DNA of 64,000 nt, from assembly GCA_032718565.1 (NCBI GenBank), contig JAVGVS010000011.1, positions 5,273,869 to 5,337,868 of the forward strand, written 5' to 3'. Position numbers and translations under genes: made by a program. Below are positions 58,521 to 64,000 of the stretch, one piece after another. This DNA comes from Distichodus sexfasciatus. Its lineage: Eukaryota > Chordata > Actinopteri > Characiformes > Distichodontidae. The notes beneath the pieces were generated by a model that saw only the letters and a list, made by a program, of their open reading frames with translations, searched no databases and was not told where the DNA came from. Each line of letters starts with the position of its first letter. Position 1 is the stretch's first letter.

Positions 58521-58904
58521 ACTGTTTGGGGGTAAATCGGTCACCAAGCAGGCTTCTGTCAGCACCCTGGAGGACATGAAGAACTCCACCGTCATCTCCA
58601 ACCCTCACGCCACTTCTCTACAACCGGGCGGCACTGTTCAGGGCCAGTCTGCCCTTAACGGAGGCAGCAGTGTTCTAGCGTGTAGGGAAAAGCTGACGCT
58701 GGCTCCTGGAGCAGCTGGGGAACAGGCACTTTCCTCTCTGACCTCTAGCCCAGGGTCGGCTTTCTCCAGCTGGGGCGGAGGATTTGGCTCACAGAGCTCC
58801 TGCTGCACCAGCACTGGCTCCATAGACGTGTCCCTGGGAAAAGAAGACGCTCCTCCCTCCTGCCTCAGCCGCACCGGCAGCATCCGGACGGGACTTTCAG
58901 ACAG
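58521..58904 (+). CDS. nav2: nav2 exon 14 of window: LFGGKS to TGSIRTGLSD segment
   Basis: A 384-nt exon encoding (R)LFGGKSVTKQASVSTLEDMK, NSTVISNPHATSLQPGG, a Ser/Gly-rich stretch (SSLTSSPGSAFSSWGGGFGS), CTSTGSIDVSLGK and LSRTGSIRTGLSD plus AG. Mammalian NAV2 has RLFGGKPTKQ.., MKNSVVISNPHATMTQQG.., CESIDISLS and RTNSVKTTLSE in order. Acceptor CATCTGCAG, donor AG|GTGAGA. Both borders are phase 2, so skipping would keep the frame. Confidence 0.95.
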
Positions 58905-60322
58905 GTGAGACTCAGTAAAACTTGACTTGTGTCCTTCAGGAGGCAATGGCATCTGAAAAGGCTAATGGCGATAATAATAGCTAACTAATAACTAACAATT
59001 ATTTGCCAATCTGCCTATTATTTTTGGGATTTATCAATTATTAATCTCATAAAAAGAAAAAAAAACTTTCATTTTCAGCATTTTTTAATAAACCTAACTG
59101 TTTTATTTTTCTGTATTTAATTTTTACTCTCTAACATTATAATAATTAATTGATTAAGTTTTGGCCATTTTTAGGCAATTTGGACTCATTTTGGCCTATA
59201 ACTCATTTTTGACTCATTTCTGGGAGAGAACTGCATTTTTGCGCAAGATGGTGTTCAACGTGAGAGTGGCGTCAAAATAACGCGGTGGACGCGTCGGAAT
59301 AATCACTGAAAATATCAAGTAAATTGCTGTGTTGTGATTAGAACGCTGGTTTAGTTATTTGTCAGCTAAAAATGAGTTTTGTCTGTAATAAATGGGAAGA
59401 TTTGACTGAACTGGAACGCTTTAGTGAATGACTTCTCCATGAGATTCGTGCTCACTAACAAACAGCGCATGTTTACAAAGTTAAAAATGTCATTCATGCG
59501 TTTCTGCGCAATTTTATTTGACGGCAAGACACGGCACTGCTTCTCGTCTCCTTCTTATTCTTCTTTTATGGTGGTCGGCGTCCAGCTTAACGATGCTTTA
59601 CTGCCACCGCGGCTTTGGTTAGCTTACTGCCCCCACATTAGCGGGTAGCCACCGTACGTATGTGTATAATAACATAGACCCAACTAATCCATTATTAAAT
59701 TAGTTGCTATAAAGTATTTAAATCGATTAGTCGTTGCAGCTCTAACAACGATATCTTGATATAACCTCGAAATATGTAAAGATGCTGTGTTTCAATGTCT
59801 ACTGCTGCAGAAAAACTTCAAATCTTGAATGAAATTTATTTCATGTTCCTATTTTTAACATGTCCTTGCTATTGCTGTAGGTCTGAAAAAATGGCTTTAA
59901 CTTCAAGAATTTTGATGTTATTGACAAGAATCGATTAGATGGACGACCTCCTGCTTGCTTATGCCTTTTTTAAAACTAGATTTAGCTTGAGCAAGTTAAA
60001 TCTTTTGTTATGACCCTGCTGGTCTGTCCGTGACTTTCTGTCCCTCATGAGTCATATTTAATGGGCCCCCGTCGTTTTCCCTTTTAAACAGGATTAATCT
60101 CCTGCTGTTTGTTCTTGGATAGTGTGCGATGTGCTTGACCACACCGCTGTGTGTCATCACTAATGGTGCTTTCAGGTGTTGGGAGATTAAAGCCCAGGTT
60201 TATATCAGTGTTGATGATCTTTCTTCCTCTCTCATTCAGCCTGTATCTGCTGCCTTCTGTTCTTTCTTCTTTATCTGCCACCTTCACCTCTCGTGTTGTG
60301 TCTGCCCCTACACCCCCAATAG
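58905..60322 (+). other. nav2: intron 14-15 (1,418 bp)
   Basis: AT-rich, with poly-A and T stretches near 59050-59120 and CCACCGCGGCTTTGG-type sequence near 59606-59620. The acceptor is preceded by CTACACCCCCAATAG, where the C-rich tract is short. No repeat class could be assigned. Confidence 0.7.
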
Positions 60323-60388
60323 CGCCCTCTCCTCCCCGGCAGCCAGCCCCAAATTCAGCCGTAACACTCTGCCACGCAGGCAGGACAG
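60323..60388 (+). CDS. nav2: nav2 exon 15 of window: 66-nt LSSPAASPKF exon
   Basis: A small exon encoding (S)ALSSPAASPKFSRNTLPRRQ plus D and AG. Mammalian NAV2 has SPLSSPAASPKFCRSTLPRK plus QDS at the same position, whereas remembered NAV3 lacks this segment. That supports the nav2 call and suggests the exon is optional. 66 nt with phase-2 borders makes it a clean cassette. Acceptor CCCAATAG, donor AG|GTAACG. Confidence 0.93.
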
Positions 60389-60894
60389 GTAACGGTGTTA
60401 ATGTGTGTGTGTGTGGTCAAGCAGGTTCGCTGCTGTGTTTGTGCTTTTTGTGCTCCACGCTGACGTTTATGTGCAGTTTGTGTTTTGTACATATATGCTC
60501 GTGGCAACATGAAGTCGTGCTTGTTAACGGACTGTAGCGTGTTGCAGCAGGGATTAAAAAGTATGGGCCTCACTCACCACCGTTTTTAAGAAGAAATTTG
60601 TTCTTAAAACCCGCTTACACAATGACTTTGTACAGTTGGTGTTTGCTTGCTCTTAGGTAAGAACGCAATCTACAAACAGTAAAGATCACTCTTGCAGAAA
60701 CGTGTTTGTGCCACCGTTCGCTGACTGGGTTTTTCTCAATTCGACAGTTGTATAATATCATACAATTTAAATATCTTAATTTCCTTAAGAAAATGTTGAT
60801 TTTAAAAGATATTGATGGATATTTTTGATTTTGGGTCAGTTATTCTTGTAGTCTTTTCCACTGCCTGTTCTCTGATTATTAATCATATAGATCA

Positions 60895-61142
60895 GGGGGT
60901 TTTCAACCGGAGGTCCGCGGCGGCAATGCAGGTGGTCCGTGGTAGTGTCACTACTGAAATCACTTTTTGAAAATTATTTTATTTCTTTTTCAAAACATTT
61001 GGAGAGATTAAAAGGGGGGTCTTTATAAACAATAATAAGTTCAATGTGAATTTATAAAAAATAAAATAAAAAATACCCCTCACACCCCCACACACACTCA
61101 GGCATACAGTGGTCCCTGGGACAGAACCAGCTGAAAACCCCT
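60895..61142. mobile_element. non-autonomous hAT-like element (~248 bp)
   Basis: The left end CAGGGGGTTTTCAACCGGAG and the right end CCAGCTGAAAACCCCTG form an inverted pair resembling common fish and mammal hAT ends. GTGGTCCGTGG near 60932-60942 and ACAGTGGTCCCTGGGAC near 61106-61122 are also related. No coding capacity. Confidence 0.7.
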
Positions 61143-61887
61143 GACCTAGAATGTAATTAAAAATGGTTAATAACATTCTTTTTTGAAATTACATTTTTTG
61201 GTATTTTATTGATTGTAGATCAATAAAATAGTCCTTATAAAGCTTTTACTGAATAATAAAACAGAAAAATAACAGAATTTTGGGGGCAGGGCCAATGAAA
61301 GTTAAGGAATGCTATTACTTTTTCATTAATCTCCTGATGTAACAAATTCAAACACGAACTCCAAACAAAACACTCGATGCACAAACAGACAAGGAATACC
61401 TGGTACACTGGCTGAATACACAGTCAATACTTTACTAGTTTAAACCCAAAACACAGAAGTATTTGTTCTAGTAAGTGGGTCTAGAATTTAGGTGAACTTG
61501 ATCTGGTAATAATGGGTTGCGCTAAAGAACTGCACTGAAGTTCTGGAACAGAGTGCTGAGAGGAGAGAAGAGGAGAGGAGAGGAGAGGCTAAACAGGTGT
61601 TCTCCTGCATATCTGTTCACATAATAATGTGTTCACTGTAAAATCACATCCGTCGTGAACGTGCCTCGGGATGTTAAATTGGTTTGAAGTTGGAAATTAA
61701 AGCGGTGGTGGAGTTTACATCCTTTGACCCGTTTCTAATCCCTGTGTTGCCGTGAGTTAAGAGTTGTCAGTAAAGTTGTGTCGCTCTTACGTTGTTGGAG
61801 TTAGAAGGTAAACATGATTGTGCATGCCGTGTATGGTGATTTAGGGTTAGATTTGTCCTTGCTCTTGATGTGTATTGCGTTATTATT

Positions 61888-62529
61888 TGTGACTCTGCAC
61901 GGCAAAACCAGTCGCTTGTCGCAGGTTTCCAAGAAAAATGAGCGTTAATGTTGTGTGGGGTAAAATTTGGGAATTTTTGTTTTTAGTATTTTGAAACAGC
62001 GGAAGGTCTATACTGTACTGTTGTGAATAAATTTGGCTGAAAAACTTACCCTTTCCATCCTAAAAACATGACTTTCTTGAGGTGAGGAATTCAATTCCAG
62101 CAGAATGTTAAAAGTTTCTGTTTTGACCGCTCTACTTCAACATTTACGCTAAATCCACCCGTTGACTAGCGTGAAGATATTTCTCCGGAATCCATCTTCG
62201 TCTCCCGAGTTTAGTTAACCTAACGCAGGTTGGCTATCCGTGTGGCTGTGAATGCAGCGTAGGCTACCGTAAATGCAAACGTAGTCGCGACCGCATCAAA
62301 TGTCTGTAAGTGCTACGTCGATAGTCAACTTCAAAGGCAGATTTCTCCGTTTCTCACTTGGCGTGACAGGAGAAACCCGACTCCTTTGAATGTTGATATC
62401 TCAGTCATATGTCGTCTGATTCATTCAATATAGGTATCGTTTTCAAGGTTGATTTATGCCCTTTCATGAAAACATAACTTAATTTAGAAAATTTGCGACA
62501 AGCGACTGGTTTTGCCGTGCAGAGTCACA
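61888..62529. mobile_element. TIR element (~642 bp) with ~38-bp inverted ends
   Basis: The left end TGTGACTCTGCACGGCAAAA continues CCAGTCGCTTGTCGCA (61888-61923). The right end is its exact reverse complement, TGCGACAAGCGACTGGTTTT then GCCGTGCAGAGTCACA (62494-62529). The interior is non-coding. Neither flank gives a clear target-site duplication, so the superfamily is unassigned. Confidence 0.85.
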
Positions 62530-62623
62530 TTTGTGTTTGTGAGAAGTGCTACGAAGAGGTTAAAATCTATGATGAATCTGACCTATCAGTGAGGTGTGTG
62601 TGTGTGTGTGTGTGTGTCCACAG

Positions 62624-62784
62624 ATATGGCCATCCACCTCAGGGAAAGGGCGGTGAGGATGGGCGGGATTGGCTGCGATCTCACTCTGCTGGTGGACTGC
62701 AGGAGTCTGCGAGCCCCGCCCCCTTTTTACCTGCCTCCACCCTCAGCTCGCCCTCTGCACCACGCTTCAACTTCACCACCATTG
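62624..62784 (+). CDS. nav2: nav2 exon 16 of window: WLRSHSAGGLQ segment
   Basis: A 161-nt exon encoding (R)YGHPPQGKGGEDGRDWLRSH, then SAGGLQESASPAPFLPASTL and SSPSAPRFNFTTIG. Mammalian NAV2 has EDAKEWLRSHSAGGLQDTAA and SPSGTRFNFSQL in order. The acceptor CCACAG follows a run of about 13 TG units; the donor is ATTG|GTAAAC. Phase 2 in, phase 1 out. A MITE begins eight bases after the donor GTAAAC starts its intron run. Confidence 0.95.
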
Positions 62785-62795
62785 GTAAACACTTA

Positions 62796-63130
62796 GGCCA
62801 TGTCCACACGTATGCGGGTATTTCTGAAAACGGAGGTTTTTTCTGTGCGTTTTGGCCTTTGGTCCACATGTAAACGGAGGTTTTTGAAAACTCCCGCCAA
62901 AGTGGCGATTTTTTAAAACTCCGTTTCTGCGTTTAGGTATGGACAAGAAGAATGAAGATTTTGAAAAACGGACCATTTCACGCCACAAGGCATGCTTTTG
63001 ACAGCGTTTTTTGCGATTGCATGTGGACAGAGATATTTTTGAAAACATGCTCATGTGGACGCGATTTTAAAAAAAACGATAACGGAAAATCTCCGTTTTC
63101 GGAAATACCCGTGTACGTGTGGACATGGCC
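62796..63130. mobile_element. MITE with TTA target duplication (PIF/Harbinger-type)
   Basis: The left end GGCCATGTCCACACGTATGC plus GGGTATTTCTGAAAACGGAG pairs with the right end CTCCGTTTTCGGAAATACCC and GTGTACGTGTGGACATGGCC. TTA occurs at both edges (62793-62795, 63131-63133), the 3-bp duplication typical of PIF/Harbinger. The interior repeats AAACGGAGGTTTTT-type units. No coding capacity. Confidence 0.85.
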
Positions 63131-63377
63131 TTATTTACTTCATTGTGCTTCTGCAAACATTCCATAGGCATAATGGGCCTCGTTTGCCAATATCTTTGGG
63201 TTTTAAGTACAAACGTCTTCTTAAGAACTGTTGGTGATTGAGAGCCATTGATTACTGTAGCTAAATAACCCGTTACCTTCCCCAAAACCCGTCCTCACCA
63301 TAACCTCAGTAATGAAAATGAAACTTTTCTAGACTTTTCATTTACTTTTTAAAAATTTATTTATAAAAACAAGCTTG

Positions 63378-63930
63378 GTGTCACGTTTGGGTTTGGAACC
63401 AAAGCAGAGGTCGTTGATTACACTCTTTTAATATGCACAGAAAAATGAACAGAAAACAGCACACACACACAGACGCGGAACTGGCCTCGCAGAACCAGTC
63501 AAAGTCTTTGGTTAATGCTGGCGAAATGCGACCAAAACCAAAACCAAACTTCCAGTGGGCAGGGGGAGTCCTTTCCGAAAGCCGCAGCTTCGTAGTGGAA
63601 CTCGGATACGGCAGCGCGAGCCCGGCCGACTGTGGTGACGTACGCTCTAGAAGTGAAACAGATATTAACCGTGATGGCGATCGGACGGGTGGAGTTGGCT
63701 AAAATAATGCATGACCCAGGTGAGAATAATCAAGCGGAAACCCGTGAGCGAATCAGAAGAAAGCGTGATGTGCAACCTGCTACATAATGTGAAGCTGAAC
63801 GGGGCAAATCAAAGAGAGGCAGGTGTAACCAATAAAGACGGAAAAACCAACCCAGCAAACTCAGGTCAGAATTCCGACCGCCCGGGGTCGCTGTGGGTGG
63901 AGCCGAGGCGACGCAGATGTGACACTTGGC
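63378..63930. repeat. CpG-rich dispersed repeat, class unassigned
   Basis: The left edge TTGGTGTCACGTTTGG and the right edge AGATGTGACACTTGG form a short inverted pair (TGTCAC/GTGACA). The interior holds AAAACCAAAACC, CAGGTGAGAATAATCAAGCG and CAGGTGTAACCAATAAAGAC. CpG content is above the intron background. It is probably an old non-autonomous transposon; boundaries are approximate. Confidence 0.45.
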
Positions 63931-64000
63931 TAATTTTTCACCCAGAAAGGTTGGTCCATCCCCAGTGTGCAGGGAGAGAGTCAGAAATACACACAAACCC

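Larger units (their letters stand above)
60389..62623 (+). other. nav2: intron 15-16 (2,235 bp)
   Basis: Contains a hAT-like element (60895-61142), a GAGA-type run (61560-61587) and a TIR element (61888-62529), and ends in a TG repeat leading to the CCACAG acceptor. The mammalian segment DRNTLPKKGLR, expected between exons 15 and 16, was searched for by eye and not found. Confidence 0.75.
62785..64000 (+). other. nav2: intron after exon 16 (partial)
   Basis: Holds a PIF/Harbinger-type MITE (62796-63130) and a CpG-rich repeat (63378-63930). The short open frames at 63433-63702 and 63730-63996 fall in or near that repeat and show no recognised protein. No further exon is visible before the window ends. 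Confidence 0.7.

Noticed and set aside
63433..63996. Two open frames near the window end as nav2 exon or new gene
   Set aside because: They fall in a CpG-rich repeat with no matching splice phase and no recognised protein similarity.

Overview
The window is a stretch of a vertebrate nuclear genome, almost certainly a ray-finned fish. It holds one large multi-exon gene on the + strand with long AT-rich introns. The introns are packed with CA/TA/CTAT microsatellites, tRNA-derived SINEs, Tc1-like and hAT-like DNA transposon remnants and short foldback MITEs. No bacterial-style genes, rRNA or stand-alone tRNA genes are visible.

The gene is recognised as neuron navigator 2 (nav2; paralogue a or b cannot be decided). 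Sixteen exons were placed by protein similarity remembered from mammalian NAV2, by AG/GT splice sites and by codon phase across each junction. They run from 3103 to 62784 and total 3,986 nt, about 1,330 codons. Exons 1-4 (3103-4516) encode the calponin-homology domain. Exons 5-16 encode the long disordered, Ser/Pro/Lys-rich middle of the protein: a poly-Gln linker, an SxIP-type EB-binding motif, a helical block, and the SWDDSSSVSSGISD and RSHSAGGLQ blocks. The 5' exons and the C-terminal coiled-coil and AAA+ exons lie outside the window.

Fourteen of the fifteen exon junctions in the window agree in phase. The exception is the one downstream of exon 9 (22770-23112). That exon is conserved in sequence but, as written here, carries both a one-base frame shift and an in-frame TGA. 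It is flanked by phase-2 introns, so skipping it keeps the frame. A cryptic 211-nt internal intron would also remove both lesions. This is the most interesting observation in the window.

Layout: 1-3102 is the upstream intron; 3103-4516 is the CH-domain cluster; 4517-6777 holds a pyrimidine-rich tract and a Tc1-like MITE inside a TA microsatellite; 6918-18475 holds the large exon 6, a 531-bp duplicated insertion and a foldback MITE; 18588-22769 holds CTAT arrays; 23113-32905 holds nested transposons; 33020-47709 is a 14.7-kb intron with a 2-kb minisatellite; 47840-62784 is a denser 3' exon group; 62785-64000 begins with a MITE only 8 bp past a splice donor. I found no novel multi-gene system; the remaining interest is in splicing and mobile-element architecture. 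All similarity statements rest on recall, not on a database search.
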